This document shows, in pieces, positions 8,790-18,146 of a stretch of 64,000 nt of DNA. Every line of letters begins with the position of its first letter. Position 1 is the first letter of the stretch. The notes beneath the pieces are model-generated. The model had not been told where the DNA came from. It searched no databases and saw nothing but the letters and a program-made list of their open reading frames with translations. Both the position numbers and the translations under genes were made by a program. The stretch spans positions 186,001 through 250,000 of the forward strand of contig DLHP01000041.1 in NCBI GenBank assembly GCA_002483285.1. The letters are read 5' to 3'. The stretch comes from Flavobacterium sp. UBA7665 (lineage in GTDB: Bacteria; Bacteroidota; Bacteroidia; Flavobacteriales; Flavobacteriaceae).

Positions 8790-9033
8790 AGAAGAGATAA
8801 TTGCAAAGATAAAGGTGTTCTTGGCAGACGAGTTTGAAGTAGACCAGGACGATATCCAGCCAGACGCCATTTTAAAAGATACTTTAGGGTTAGACAGTTT
8901 AGACTACGTAGACTTAGTCGTTTCTGTCGAATCTAATTTTGGTGTGAAACTCGTTGAGGCCGATTTTGTCGGAATCGCCTCATTCCAGAGTTTCTACGAT
9001 CTGATTGACAACAAGATAAAAGCAAAGGGCTAA
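8782..9033 (+). CDS. acyl carrier protein
   Basis: An 83-residue acidic four-helix carrier protein. Ser39 in LGLDSLDYVDL is the 4'-phosphopantetheine attachment site. The ATG at 8782 overlaps the stop of the upstream ketosynthase; a longer TTG reading from 8758 is rejected because homologues begin near MNKEEI. It probably carries the growing polyene or alkyl chain between the ketosynthase upstream and the LpxL-like acyltransferase downstream, whose ATG directly follows its stop codon. Confidence 0.92.
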   Translation: MNKEEIIAKIKVFLADEFEVDQDDIQPDAILKDTLGLDSLDYVDLVVSVESNFGVKLVEADFVGIASFQSFYDLIDNKIKAKG

Positions 9034-9921
9034 ATGAGCCAATGGGACGGCAAATCCAAAGGAACTGTTCTCGGATACAAAATTTTTGTTTTTTTCATCA
9101 ATAAAATAGGTATCCGGTCGGCTTATTTTGTGTTGTATTTTGTTGCTTCTTATTATTTTCTATTCCTCAAAAAAAGCAACCGCGCCATCTTTTATTACTT
9201 TCATGAAAGGCTTGGCTATTCCCGATTAAAATCAAAATTATTGGTGTTCAAAAGTTACTATACTTTTGGGCAGACCATTATTGATAAGGTGTCGATTACC
9301 GCGGGGATGCGCAATAAATTTACCTATGAATTTGACGGTGTCGAACTGCTAAAAGAACTCCTGGCCAAAAAACAAGGCGGCGTATTAATCAGTGCCCACA
9401 TTGGGAATTTTGAAATTGCAGAATATTTCTTTGGAGAAATTGACCTCGATTTTCAAATCAACCTGGTTACGACCGACCTTGAACATTCGGCTATTAAGGA
9501 TTATCTGGAAAGCCTTTCAAAAGGGTCGACGATTAAATTCATCATCATCAAGGAAGACCTTTCACACATCTTCGAAATCAATGCAGCCCTGGCACGAAAC
9601 GAGTTGGTTTGTTTCACTGGCGATCGTTACTTTGAAGGCGTCAAGTCGCTCAAAGGCGAATTGATGGGCGCCGACGCCGATTTTCCAGCAGGCCCATTCC
9701 TAATAGCTTCGAGGCTCAAAGTGCCGGTGGTTTTTGTCTACGTGATGAAAGAGCCCAAGCTGCATTACCATCTTTACGCAAGAGAAGCGCAGGTGAAGCA
9801 TCGCGATGAGAAAGCGCTGCTCCAGGCCTATATTGAAAGCGTGGAGTCTATGGTAAAAAAATACCCTTTACAATGGTTCAACTATTTTGATTTCTGGAAC
9901 CATTTCAAAGACCAACACTAA
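9034..9921 (+). CDS. LpxL/HtrB-like acyltransferase
   Basis: A 295-residue membrane-associated acyltransferase. An N-terminal hydrophobic segment (about residues 24-45) is followed by the family's HX4E motif (HIGNFE, near residue 122). Such enzymes move acyl groups from ACP to a lipid or sugar acceptor at the inner leaflet. Homologous genes recur in aryl-polyene clusters, where they are thought to attach the polyene to a membrane anchor; that part is inference. It abuts the ACP gene with no spacer, which suggests the ACP-bound chain is its donor. Confidence 0.82.
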   Translation: MSQWDGKSKGTVLGYKIFVFFINKIGIRSAYFVLYFVASYYFLFLKKSNRAIFYYFHERLGYSRLKSKLLVFKSYYTFGQTIIDKVSITAGMRNKFTYEFDGVELLKELLAKKQGGVLISAHIGNFEIAEYFFGEIDLDFQINLVTTDLEHSAIKDYLESLSKGSTIKFIIIKEDLSHIFEINAALARNELVCFTGDRYFEGVKSLKGELMGADADFPAGPFLIASRLKVPVVFVYVMKEPKLHYHLYAREAQVKHRDEKALLQAYIESVESMVKKYPLQWFNYFDFWNHFKDQH

Positions 9922-10023
9922 TAATTTAACGACTGTTTAATACGGTTGTGCACAGGCCATTTCGTATTTTTAGCGACTTGAGGCTTTGTGCCAAAGCCAG
10001 CGCAGTTAAATTGCTCAGATCAT

Positions 10024-11694
10024 ATGGAAAAGTGGGATACGGTTATTATAGGTTCTGGCGTTGGCGGTTTGGCGGCGGCGATTTGTTTGGCTCGCGCCGG
10101 ACAAAAAGTCCTCGTCTTAGAGCAGCATTATGTACCCGGCGGATGGAGCCACAGTTTTACACTCAATGGCCAAAGGTTTAGCCCAGGAGTGCATTATGTA
10201 GGGCTTATCGAAGAAGGCCAAAGTACCAACGAACTGTACCGCGGATTGGGTATTGCCAACGACATGGTGTTTTTTAGGATGAATCCCAAAGCCTACGAAC
10301 ACTGTCTGATTGGTGACGAACAAATCGATCTGCCAGCGGGTATCGAAAACCTCAAACAAACCCTCGTCGAGCGATTTCCTAACGAGGAAAAAAACATCCG
10401 TGAATATTTAACGTTGGTGGCAAAAGTCAGTTACGAATTGCAGCTCATGCCTAAACTCAAAGGCTGGTGGCAAAAAGTTACCGTGCCGTTCCGCACCAAG
10501 AATTTTGGCAAATTTGCTTTGTTTTCACTCAAACGCGTCGTGGATTGGCATGTGAAAGACGACTTGCTCAAAGCCGTACTCAATATCCAATGCGGTGACC
10601 ACGGATTGCCGGCCTATCGCGCCTGTTTCCCGGTGCATTGCTCGGTGATGAGCCATTATTTTGAAGGCGGATTTTACCCAATGGGAGGCGGTGGCGGTAT
10701 CATCAAAGCCATGACCAACGGCGTGAAAAGACACGGAGGCGAAATTCGCGTGAAGCAAAATGTTACCAAAATCCTGATAGAAGACAACAAAGCGGTAGGC
10801 GTGCAGTTGGCCGATGGGCAACAAATCAGGGCTGCCAGGGTAATCTCGAACGCCGATCCATCCATCACCTATTTGAATTTGGTAGGCAAGGCGCACCTAA
10901 GCAAATCCCTCGTTAAAAAGTTAGACAAAACCAAATACTCAGTGACTTCGCTGATTCTTTTCCTGACTCTGGAAATGGATGTTGTACCGCATGGGATTGA
11001 TTCGGGCAATATCTGGATGATGAAAGATGCCGATGGCGACCAGAATTTCAGGGATTTAATGGACGATGACATGACGCAGGGCGATTGTTTTCCCGCGGTT
11101 TTCATTAGCTGTACTACGCTGAAAGATCCGGTGAGCTATAATGGCAAGTACCATAATTTTGAAGTAGTAACCTATGTAGACTACGATAAACTGCCCGATT
11201 TCGGAGATGGCGATTACCACTCAGAAACCTATAAAACCTTCAAGGAAAAAGTCACCAACAAGCTCCTAAATAACATTGAAAAGGCAATCCCGAACGCCAA
11301 ACAGCACGTTGTGCAGGCCGAGCTCGGGACGCCCAAAACCAATGAATTTTACATCAATTCTACCAACGGCAATGTCTACGGCACAGAAAAAACCTTAAGC
11401 CAGGTTGGGCCATTTTCGTATAAAAACAAAACCGAGATTGAAAACTTGTTTATGTGCGGCGCGAGTACTTTGTCGCATGGCGTTGGAGGCGCAACGCATT
11501 CTGGCGTCAACGTGGCCTCGATTATCCTGAAATGCACCCCACAGGAATTGATGGTAGAAGATGCCGACCAGAAATTGCGCATCTACGACGCCGAAGAACC
11601 GACAGCCTGGCCAGACTGGGTATATGTCAAACGCGAAGACAAGGTCAGGAATTTCAAACCCATCGCCAATGTTGCCGCAGATCCCCGTTTTTAG
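10024..11694 (+). CDS. CrtI/CrtISO-like FAD-dependent oxidoreductase
   Basis: A 556-residue flavoprotein of the phytoene desaturase / carotenoid isomerase / retinol saturase family. The dinucleotide-binding motif GSGVGGLAAAICLARAG lies close to the N-terminus, and the family's C-terminal FAD motif appears as LFMCGASTLSHGVGGATHSG. The start at 10024 is chosen over an upstream GTG at 9988 because it directly opens the Rossmann fold. A conjugated polyene is a natural substrate for this family, so desaturation, isomerisation or ring oxidation of the pigment is plausible. It is one of two such genes in the cluster (the other at 31873-33405). Confidence 0.82.
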   Translation: MEKWDTVIIGSGVGGLAAAICLARAGQKVLVLEQHYVPGGWSHSFTLNGQRFSPGVHYVGLIEEGQSTNELYRGLGIANDMVFFRMNPKAYEHCLIGDEQIDLPAGIENLKQTLVERFPNEEKNIREYLTLVAKVSYELQLMPKLKGWWQKVTVPFRTKNFGKFALFSLKRVVDWHVKDDLLKAVLNIQCGDHGLPAYRACFPVHCSVMSHYFEGGFYPMGGGGGIIKAMTNGVKRHGGEIRVKQNVTKILIEDNKAVGVQLADGQQIRAARVISNADPSITYLNLVGKAHLSKSLVKKLDKTKYSVTSLILFLTLEMDVVPHGIDSGNIWMMKDADGDQNFRDLMDDDMTQGDCFPAVFISCTTLKDPVSYNGKYHNFEVVTYVDYDKLPDFGDGDYHSETYKTFKEKVTNKLLNNIEKAIPNAKQHVVQAELGTPKTNEFYINSTNGNVYGTEKTLSQVGPFSYKNKTEIENLFMCGASTLSHGVGGATHSGVNVASIILKCTPQELMVEDADQKLRIYDAEEPTAWPDWVYVKREDKVRNFKPIANVAADPRF

Positions 11695-11723
11695 CGTAAA
11701 TTTGCAGCACCAATATCAGGAAA

Positions 11724-12626
11724 ATGAAACAGGTTCTAGTTATCTATTACACGCAGTCGGGACAACTTAGGGAAATCGCACAGCAAGTGGCTTTGCCTCT
11801 GGAAAAATCCGAGTCTGTTGCGGTGACTTTCTATGAGATAGTATTAGAAAAACCGTTTCCGTTTCCTTGGGACAAAGACAGTTTTTTTGACGCTTTTCCC
11901 GAATCGTTTTTGCAGATTCCCACCGCGTTGAAGCCTGTTCCGTCGGAAATCCTAAACAGAAAATACGACTTGATTTTGTTTCATTATCAGGTTTGGTATT
12001 TGTCGCCGTCGATTCCCATCAATTCGTTTTTGAAAAGCCCTGAAGCGTCTATTTTACTGCGGGATACACCGGTAGTGACCATTAGCGGCTCACGCAATAT
12101 GTGGGTCATGGCGCACGAGAAAGTCAAGGTGTTGCTCAGGGAGAATGGCGCGAAACTCAAAGGAAACATTGCTTTGGTGGATCGCGTGGGCAATTTAATC
12201 AGCGTGATTACCATTGTAGAGTGGATGTTTTCTGGCGTCAAGAAAAAGTATTTGGGGATTTTTCCGCTACCGGGCGTGTCCGAAAAGGACATCAAAGAAT
12301 CCGAAAAATTCGGCGGCATCATCCTTAAAAACCTAAATGAAGACACACTAGACCAATTGCAGGGAGAAATGGTGGCGGCTGGCGCAGTCAAAATCAGTCC
12401 GTATCTTGTCACCGTTGACAAGACGGCTAATAAAATCTTTAATAAATGGTCTAATTTTATCAAATCGAGAAAAAATTCGCGAAAAGCATGGCTCAAAGTG
12501 TTTTATATTTATTTGTTCCTCGCAATTTGGTTAATCTCGCCAATTGTGTATATATTGCATGTTTTTACGTACCCTCTGAAACGCAATAAAATAAAGAAGG
12601 AAACTCAATATTATCAAGGGGTTTAG
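11724..12626 (+). CDS. darA: dialkylresorcinol condensing enzyme DarA
   Basis: A 300-residue protein with a flavodoxin-like N-terminus (VIYYTQSGQLREIA). Near the C-terminus is a hydrophobic, probably membrane-spanning stretch (about 255-285, rich in Leu and Ile). It matches my recollection of DarA, which acts with the ketosynthase DarB to build and aromatise the 2,5-dialkylresorcinol ring of flexirubins. Immediate pairing with the DarB-type gene 17 nt downstream supports this. The flavodoxin-like fold suggests a flavin-dependent aromatisation, which is inference. Confidence 0.88.
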   Translation: MKQVLVIYYTQSGQLREIAQQVALPLEKSESVAVTFYEIVLEKPFPFPWDKDSFFDAFPESFLQIPTALKPVPSEILNRKYDLILFHYQVWYLSPSIPINSFLKSPEASILLRDTPVVTISGSRNMWVMAHEKVKVLLRENGAKLKGNIALVDRVGNLISVITIVEWMFSGVKKKYLGIFPLPGVSEKDIKESEKFGGIILKNLNEDTLDQLQGEMVAAGAVKISPYLVTVDKTANKIFNKWSNFIKSRKNSRKAWLKVFYIYLFLAIWLISPIVYILHVFTYPLKRNKIKKETQYYQGV

Positions 12627-12643
12627 AAAGTTTACATCCAATT

Positions 12644-13780
12644 ATGTTCGAAGTATATATTACAAAGTCAGGAAAATATTTGCCAAATGAACCTGTTTCT
12701 AACGATGAAATGGAAACTTATTTGGGACTTATCAATGAAACGGCTTCTAAGGCAAGGAGAATCATCCTAAGAAATAACAGGATTACCACACGTTATTATG
12801 CCCTGGACAAGAACGGAAAAAGCACCCACAACAACGCCCAACTCACTGTAAACGCCATTGGCGCGATGTTCGATAAGGACTTTAGTGCGCAAGACATGGA
12901 ACTGCTTTCCTGCGGTACTTCGACTCCAGATAATTTCCTTCCTTCACACGCTGCCATGGTGCACGGCCTTTTAAAAAACCAGTCGGTCGAGCTCAATTCT
13001 TCTACCGGGGTTTGCTGCGCCGGGATGAATTCACTCAAATTCGGTTACCTTTCGGTGAAATCCGGGAATACCAATAATGCGGTTTGTACAGGCTCAGAAC
13101 GCGTTTCTACCTGGACCATGGCCGACAAATACGAACACGAAGTGGTGAACCTCAAAAATCTCGAGGAACAACCCATTATTGCTTTTAAAAAAGACTTTTT
13201 GCGCTGGATGCTTTCTGACGGAGCCGGTGCATTGTTACTTCAAAACAAACCCAATCCCGACGGCATTTCACTACGCATTGAATGGATGGAAGCCTATTCC
13301 TACGCACACGAACTCGAAGCCTGTATGTATGCCGGAGGCGATAAATTAGAAAACGGCGACATCAAACCCTGGAGCGATTACCATCCCGACGAGTGGCTTA
13401 AAGAATCAGTCTTTGCCATCAAGCAAGACGTCAAAGTACTCGACGAACACATCCTTGTAAAAGGCGCCGAAAGCATGAGCGAAGCCTTGAAAAAGAACAA
13501 GGTTTCTTCTGATCAAATCGATTTCTTTTTGCCGCATGTATCTTCGCATTATTTCGTTCCGGGACTCAAAGAATCACTCAAGGAAAAAGGGGTTGGCGTA
13601 GCCGATGAAAAATGGTTCATGAACCTGGCCAATGTAGGGAATGTGGGCTCTGCCTCGATTTACCTCGCCTTAGAAGAATTGATGCATTCGGGGAAACTCC
13701 AAAAAGGCAACAAGATTCTACTCTCGGTCCCAGAAAGCGGACGTTTCTCGTTTGCTTACGCTTATTTAACCGTTTGCTAG
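12644..13780 (+). CDS. darB: KAS III-type ketosynthase DarB
   Basis: A 378-residue condensing enzyme of the FabH fold with a complete Cys-His-Asn triad: Cys125 (TGVCCAGMNS), His298 (LPHVSSH) and Asn333 (NVGNVGSAS). DarB joins a 3-oxoacyl thioester with a second enoyl or acyl unit to give the cyclohexanedione precursor of dialkylresorcinols. It lies directly after darA, and its stop codon abuts the next ATG. A primary fatty-acid role is unlikely because a canonical fabH is present at 43809. Confidence 0.9.
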   Translation: MFEVYITKSGKYLPNEPVSNDEMETYLGLINETASKARRIILRNNRITTRYYALDKNGKSTHNNAQLTVNAIGAMFDKDFSAQDMELLSCGTSTPDNFLPSHAAMVHGLLKNQSVELNSSTGVCCAGMNSLKFGYLSVKSGNTNNAVCTGSERVSTWTMADKYEHEVVNLKNLEEQPIIAFKKDFLRWMLSDGAGALLLQNKPNPDGISLRIEWMEAYSYAHELEACMYAGGDKLENGDIKPWSDYHPDEWLKESVFAIKQDVKVLDEHILVKGAESMSEALKKNKVSSDQIDFFLPHVSSHYFVPGLKESLKEKGVGVADEKWFMNLANVGNVGSASIYLALEELMHSGKLQKGNKILLSVPESGRFSFAYAYLTVC

Positions 13781-14224
13781 ATGGATACGATTGGCGCACC
13801 ATTCGACAAGGAATTTGTAGAACGACTCATTCCGCAGAAGTATCCGTTTGTGATGGTCGATAAAATGTACGCATACACGCCAGAATCACTGGTTTCAGGA
13901 TTGCAAATACAGAGCGACAATATTTTTTTCGAGAACGGCCAACTCAAAGAGCCAGGATTGGTAGAACACATGGCCCAATCGGTGGCTTTGCATACCGGCT
14001 ATCAATTTTTCCTAAAAAAAGAACCCGCTCCAACAGGTTATATTGGTTCTATAAAAGAAATCGCCATCACGGCTTTGCCGCAACTCTTAGACGAAATTCA
14101 AACCACCGTAACCGTATTGCAGGAATTTGCAGGGATTACCTTGGTTGATATCGTAACCGTACTCAACGGACAGACCATCGCAAGCGGACAAATGAAAACC
14201 ATCTTAGCCAAAACAGATGAGTGA
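13781..14224 (+). CDS. hotdog-fold dehydratase-like subunit lacking the catalytic His
   Basis: A 147-residue FabZ-like hotdog protein. The segment that reads LPHRYPF in FabZ reads IPQKYPF here, so the catalytic His is replaced by Gln19, while the Glu-containing element (LVEHMAQS) is kept. The downstream gene, overlapping by 8 nt, encodes a second hotdog protein that keeps the His. Aryl-polyene systems are known to use a heterodimeric dehydratase (ApeI/ApeP), so these two probably form a pair with one working site. Its start directly follows the darB stop. Confidence 0.82.
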   Translation: MDTIGAPFDKEFVERLIPQKYPFVMVDKMYAYTPESLVSGLQIQSDNIFFENGQLKEPGLVEHMAQSVALHTGYQFFLKKEPAPTGYIGSIKEIAITALPQLLDEIQTTVTVLQEFAGITLVDIVTVLNGQTIASGQMKTILAKTDE

Positions 14225-14687
14225 GCCCATAGACATCAAGCACTATCTGCCGCACCGTAAGCCCATGCTTATGGTAGACATGATCACGGCTATGGATGAT
14301 GAAACCGTACTTACTTTTTTTGAAATCAAGCCCGACAATATCTTTTTGAATGAAGGGATTTTTATCGAATCCGGGTTGATTGAAAACGCTGCGCAGACCT
14401 GTTCGGCCATTGTCGCCAAGGATTATTACGTAGACGAAGACAACCAGGACAAGCAAAATGTATCCGTCATTGGTTTTATCAGTGCACTCAAAACACTAAA
14501 AATCCACGCGCTTCCAAAAACCGGAAGCACTATTTATACCAATGCCACGTTGGCCTCCAAGTTCATTACAGAAACCTATACGTTGTGTACGATGAACTGC
14601 ACCACCACCTGCGACGACCAAACATTGCTCGAAGGCGAAATCAACCTGTTCATTCAGCAAATTGAGCCCACGCAAAGCCAGAAATAA
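14217..14687 (+). CDS. 3-hydroxyacyl-ACP dehydratase, hotdog fold
   Basis: A 156-residue FabZ-like protein that keeps both active-site elements: His13 in YLPHRKPMLMVD and the Glu in LIENAAQT. It should dehydrate 3-hydroxyacyl-ACP to trans-2-enoyl-ACP; with no enoyl reductase seen nearby, the double bonds would persist and build a polyene. It overlaps the His-less hotdog gene upstream by 8 nt, consistent with a heterodimer. Its middle part contains an Asp/Asn-rich insert not typical of FabZ. Confidence 0.85.
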   Translation: MSEPIDIKHYLPHRKPMLMVDMITAMDDETVLTFFEIKPDNIFLNEGIFIESGLIENAAQTCSAIVAKDYYVDEDNQDKQNVSVIGFISALKTLKIHALPKTGSTIYTNATLASKFITETYTLCTMNCTTTCDDQTLLEGEINLFIQQIEPTQSQK

Positions 14688-14707
14688 GTACAACCAACAC
14701 CAAGCAG

Positions 14708-15112
14708 ATGAAAAAAGAGGAAGTACCACAAGACGCCGGCAATCTCTCCAAAAGCAATATGAAGGAATTGGTGTATGCCACCGATGACAAAGGCAATTAT
14801 ACCACGGCCTTGAGTTCGGGTTGGGAGCCCAAATCCATTGCGCTTTCTAATTCGATTGCCGAAATCAACGAACGCATCGAGGCGGCCAAAGCCGAGGTCA
14901 AAGCCGGCCAAGCAAGCCCAATTGTATATTATATGGAATTGCATAAGATGGATCCGCAAATCCTCGCGAGTTATGTAGGCCTCTGGAAATGGCGTGTTAA
15001 AAGGCATTTCCGTCCCAAAGTTTTCAATCGGTTGAGTGATAAATTGCTCCAGAAATACGCCGATACTTTCGACATCACCCTAGACGAACTCAAGAATTTC
15101 AAAGCCGAATAA
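14708..15112 (+). CDS. small protein of unknown function, partner of the BtrH-like gene
   Basis: A 134-residue soluble-looking protein with no signal peptide or membrane segment. The middle (about residues 55-75, INERIEAAKAEV) is helical and charged, and the C-terminal part has a basic Trp-containing stretch (LWKWRVKRHFRP). I recognise no family. Its stop codon overlaps the ATG of the BtrH-like gene by one base, so tight co-translation is expected and it may be a partner or adaptor for that enzyme. Confidence 0.75.
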   Translation: MKKEEVPQDAGNLSKSNMKELVYATDDKGNYTTALSSGWEPKSIALSNSIAEINERIEAAKAEVKAGQASPIVYYMELHKMDPQILASYVGLWKWRVKRHFRPKVFNRLSDKLLQKYADTFDITLDELKNFKAE

Positions 15113-16116
15113 TGGAAACCAATTTCATCCACCACCAGTCTGCCCATTGCGAAAACGGCGTGGCCTCGAACCTGCTCAGGCACAACGGTTTTGAGATCAG
15201 TGAACCGATGATTTTTGGGATCGGTTCTGGTTTGTTTTTCGTGTACATCCCGTTTTTGCAGGTCAACCACGCACCGGCCATTTCCTATAGACCCATGCCG
15301 GGAACGATTTTCAATAAAGCCGCCAAGCGACTCGGATTCAAAGTCAAACGCGTGAAGTTCTCCAGTCCAAAAGCTGCCGAAAAAGCACTCGACGACAACC
15401 TTAAAAATAACATCCCCACAGGACTACAAGTCGGCGTTTACGGCCTGACTTATTTCCCAGACGAATACCGTTTCCATTTCAATGCGCACAATTGCGTGGT
15501 CTACGGAAAAACCGAAACCGATTATCTCGTAAGCGATCCCGTAATGGAAACCGTTACTACGCTTACGCACCAGGATATGGCTAAAGTGCGTTTTGCCAAA
15601 GGAGCGTTCGCACCCAAAGGCCAAATGTACTACCCAACTTCCATCCCCAAACAGGCTGCATTGGCACCCGCCATTGTTAAGGGAATCAAGGAAACTTGCC
15701 GTGACATGCTCGCGCCGGTGCCGATTGTAGGAGTAAAGGGCATCAGGACCATTGCCAAAAAGATTCCGCAATGGGCCAAAAAACTCGGGACGAAGAAAAC
15801 CAACCATTACCTCGCGCAAATCGTGCGCATGCAGGAGGAAATTGGTACCGGCGGCGGCGGATTTCGCTTTATTTACGCCGCTTTCCTGCAGGAAGCCTCA
15901 GTAATCTTGGGCAACAATCAATTGCGTGAATTGTCGCTAGAGATGACACAGATTGGGGATATGTGGCGCGATTTTGCCGTTAATGCCTCACGCGTATACA
16001 AAAACCGAAGCACGCAGGAAGACGTGTACAACACGCTTTCTAAAGAAATGCTGGCGATTGCAGACCGCGAAGAAATTTTCTTCAAGAAGTTAAAAGACGT
16101 CATTAAAGCTTACTGA
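15112..16116 (+). CDS. BtrH-like acyltransferase / C39-like cysteine enzyme
   Basis: A 334-residue protein with an N-terminal BtrH-type domain. The visible triad is Cys13 (SAHCENG), His126 (NAHNCVVYG) and Asp142 (LVSDP), the order and spacing of papain/C39-like folds. BtrH in butirosin biosynthesis transfers an acyl chain from an ACP to an amine, so this protein may transfer an ACP-bound polyene or alkyl acid to an acceptor. A peptidase role is less likely because the cluster has no peptide substrate. A helical C-terminal half (about 200-334) is of unknown role. It lies between a 134-residue partner and an ABC transporter. Confidence 0.8.
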   Translation: METNFIHHQSAHCENGVASNLLRHNGFEISEPMIFGIGSGLFFVYIPFLQVNHAPAISYRPMPGTIFNKAAKRLGFKVKRVKFSSPKAAEKALDDNLKNNIPTGLQVGVYGLTYFPDEYRFHFNAHNCVVYGKTETDYLVSDPVMETVTTLTHQDMAKVRFAKGAFAPKGQMYYPTSIPKQAALAPAIVKGIKETCRDMLAPVPIVGVKGIRTIAKKIPQWAKKLGTKKTNHYLAQIVRMQEEIGTGGGGFRFIYAAFLQEASVILGNNQLRELSLEMTQIGDMWRDFAVNASRVYKNRSTQEDVYNTLSKEMLAIADREEIFFKKLKDVIKAY

Positions 16117-16120
16117 TATT

Positions 16121-16873
16121 TTGCAGCCCATCATTGAAATAACAGCGCTCTCCAAGAAATACAAAGATGCCGAATCGTACGCTTTGCAGGATTTCACGCT
16201 ATCTATTTATGAAGGGCAGATTTTTGGCCTTCTCGGACCCAACGGTGCCGGAAAAACTACACTGATCTCAATGCTGTGCGGATTGATTAAACCCACTTCG
16301 GGCAGTTTTACCATTGAAGGGCTGTCTTATTCGCAGCATGCAACACAGATTAAGAAAATTATCGGTGTTGTTCCGCAGGAATATGCCCTTTATCCCACAC
16401 TAACCGCTCAGGAAAACCTGATGTATTTTGGCAGTATGTACGGACTGTCGGGGAAAAACCTTAGGCAAAAAGTTAAGGACAATCTTGAGATTTTGGGACT
16501 GACCAAGTTTGCAGGCAAGCGCATCGAGACCTTTTCGGGCGGTATGAAGCGCCGCGTGAACCTGATTGCCGGGATTATGCACCAACCCAAATTGTTGTTT
16601 CTCGATGAGCCTACGGTAGGCGTCGATGTACATTCGAGAAATGTGATTATCGAATACCTCACAAAGCTTAACGCGAATGGTATGACCATTATCTACACTT
16701 CGCACCACCTGTCTGAAGCCCAGGATTTTTGCACCGATATTGCCATCGTGGATCGCGGGCGGATGTTTGCGCACGCCACGCCGTCAGAACTAATTGCCTC
16801 GACTCCTGGCGCACGCAATCTCGAAGAAGTATTTATTGAATTAACCGGAAAAGAACTCAGGGATGCTCTATAA
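16121..16873 (+). CDS. ABC transporter ATP-binding protein
   Basis: A 250-residue ABC ATPase with all motifs: Walker A GPNGAGKTT (39-47), signature FSGGMKRR, Walker B LLFLDEPTVGVD and the H-loop TSHHLSEA. The start appears to be TTG at 16121, 4 nt after the BtrH-like stop, since no ATG precedes the first conserved strand. It is paired with the ABC-2 permease that overlaps its 3' end by 11 nt. Together they are a two-gene exporter of the drug/polyketide type and could move the pigment or its lipid form across the inner membrane. Confidence 0.9.
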   Translation: MQPIIEITALSKKYKDAESYALQDFTLSIYEGQIFGLLGPNGAGKTTLISMLCGLIKPTSGSFTIEGLSYSQHATQIKKIIGVVPQEYALYPTLTAQENLMYFGSMYGLSGKNLRQKVKDNLEILGLTKFAGKRIETFSGGMKRRVNLIAGIMHQPKLLFLDEPTVGVDVHSRNVIIEYLTKLNANGMTIIYTSHHLSEAQDFCTDIAIVDRGRMFAHATPSELIASTPGARNLEEVFIELTGKELRDAL

Positions 16874-18146
16874 ACTGCTCATGTCGGTCCATAAGGAATT
16901 CCTGCTGCTCAGGCGCGACTTGGGCGGCGTGATTATTTTGTTCATCATGCCGTTGATTCTAATCTTTGTGGTTACCTTAATTCAGGATAATACATTCAAG
17001 ACCGTCAACAATGCCAAAATACCTATCTTATTAGTAAACAATGACAAAGGTAATGTTTCGGAAGAAGTTTACACAAATTTAGAGAAGAGCGATGTGTTTA
17101 CTGTCATCACCAAGATCGACGGTAGGCCACTTACAGAAGCCATTGCCAAAGACGCTGTTTTTAAAGGCAAATACCAATTGGCAATCGTCATCCCAGAAAA
17201 CCTAAGTGCCGATTTGCAAACCAAAATTGACCAGAATGTAGACAAAATCCTGAGTAATTTTGGGCTTACCGATAGTCTCGCTAAAACGGGCGGGCCAAAA
17301 ATCGTCCAACGAAAGGAAGTCAACCTGTATTTTGATCCGGCGGTACAGCTGAGTTTCAAGAATGCGGTGATGAGTTCAGTAGACAAGATGATTTCGCAGA
17401 TTGAAACCAAATCGATTTACGCGGCCTTCCAGGACCAATTGGGTGAAGGAACCGCGCAGTTCGACCAGGAGAGTTTCATCAGTTTCAAAGAAATCGTACC
17501 CATGGTGGACGACCGCGAAATCAAACCCAATTCGGTGCAGCACAACGTACCGGCGTGGACATTGTTTGCCATCTTTTTCATCGTAATTCCTTTATCCATC
17601 AATATTGTCAAGGAGAAAAACCAAGGCACGTTTATCCGATTGCGCACCCACCCAACATCCAACGTGGTTTTGATGGCAGGGAAAACCATTACTTACCTGA
17701 TCATCTGCATGATACAATTTTACATGATGGTCGCCTCGGCGGTATTCTTGTTTCCGAGTCTTGGATTGCCTGCGCTTAATGTTGAGGGCAATATGTTGCT
17801 TATGAGCATTGTGGCCGCGTTCTCTGGTTTTGCCGCGATTGGCTTTGGGATTTTGCTCGGAACCGTTGCCAAGACCCAAGAGCAATCCGCGCCGTTCGGA
17901 GCCACTTCGGCGATTATCCTGGCAGCGATTGGCGGCGTTTGGGTTCCGGTTTTCGCCATGCCCGAAATGATGCAGGTCATTGCCAAATCCTCCCCCATGA
18001 ACTGGGGATTGAACGCGTTTTACGACGTACTTTTGCGCAATGGCACCATCGTTTCTATCCTGCCCGAAATCGGGTTATTGTTTTTGTTTTTCCTGATAAA
18101 TGTAACTATAGCCCTATGGTATGATGAGAAGAAAAGAGCCGTATAA
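16863..18146 (+). CDS. ABC-2 type transporter permease
   Basis: A 427-residue membrane protein. One N-terminal transmembrane helix (about 22-42) is followed by a large non-cytoplasmic domain (about 45-235) and a cluster of five or six helices from about 238 to the end, the layout of ABC-2 exporters. It overlaps the ATPase gene by 11 nt, and its own 3' end overlaps the thioesterase gene by 26 nt. The substrate is unknown; pigment or pigment-lipid export is inferred from context. Confidence 0.88.
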   Translation: MLYKLLMSVHKEFLLLRRDLGGVIILFIMPLILIFVVTLIQDNTFKTVNNAKIPILLVNNDKGNVSEEVYTNLEKSDVFTVITKIDGRPLTEAIAKDAVFKGKYQLAIVIPENLSADLQTKIDQNVDKILSNFGLTDSLAKTGGPKIVQRKEVNLYFDPAVQLSFKNAVMSSVDKMISQIETKSIYAAFQDQLGEGTAQFDQESFISFKEIVPMVDDREIKPNSVQHNVPAWTLFAIFFIVIPLSINIVKEKNQGTFIRLRTHPTSNVVLMAGKTITYLIICMIQFYMMVASAVFLFPSLGLPALNVEGNMLLMSIVAAFSGFAAIGFGILLGTVAKTQEQSAPFGATSAIILAAIGGVWVPVFAMPEMMQVIAKSSPMNWGLNAFYDVLLRNGTIVSILPEIGLLFLFFLINVTIALWYDEKKRAV

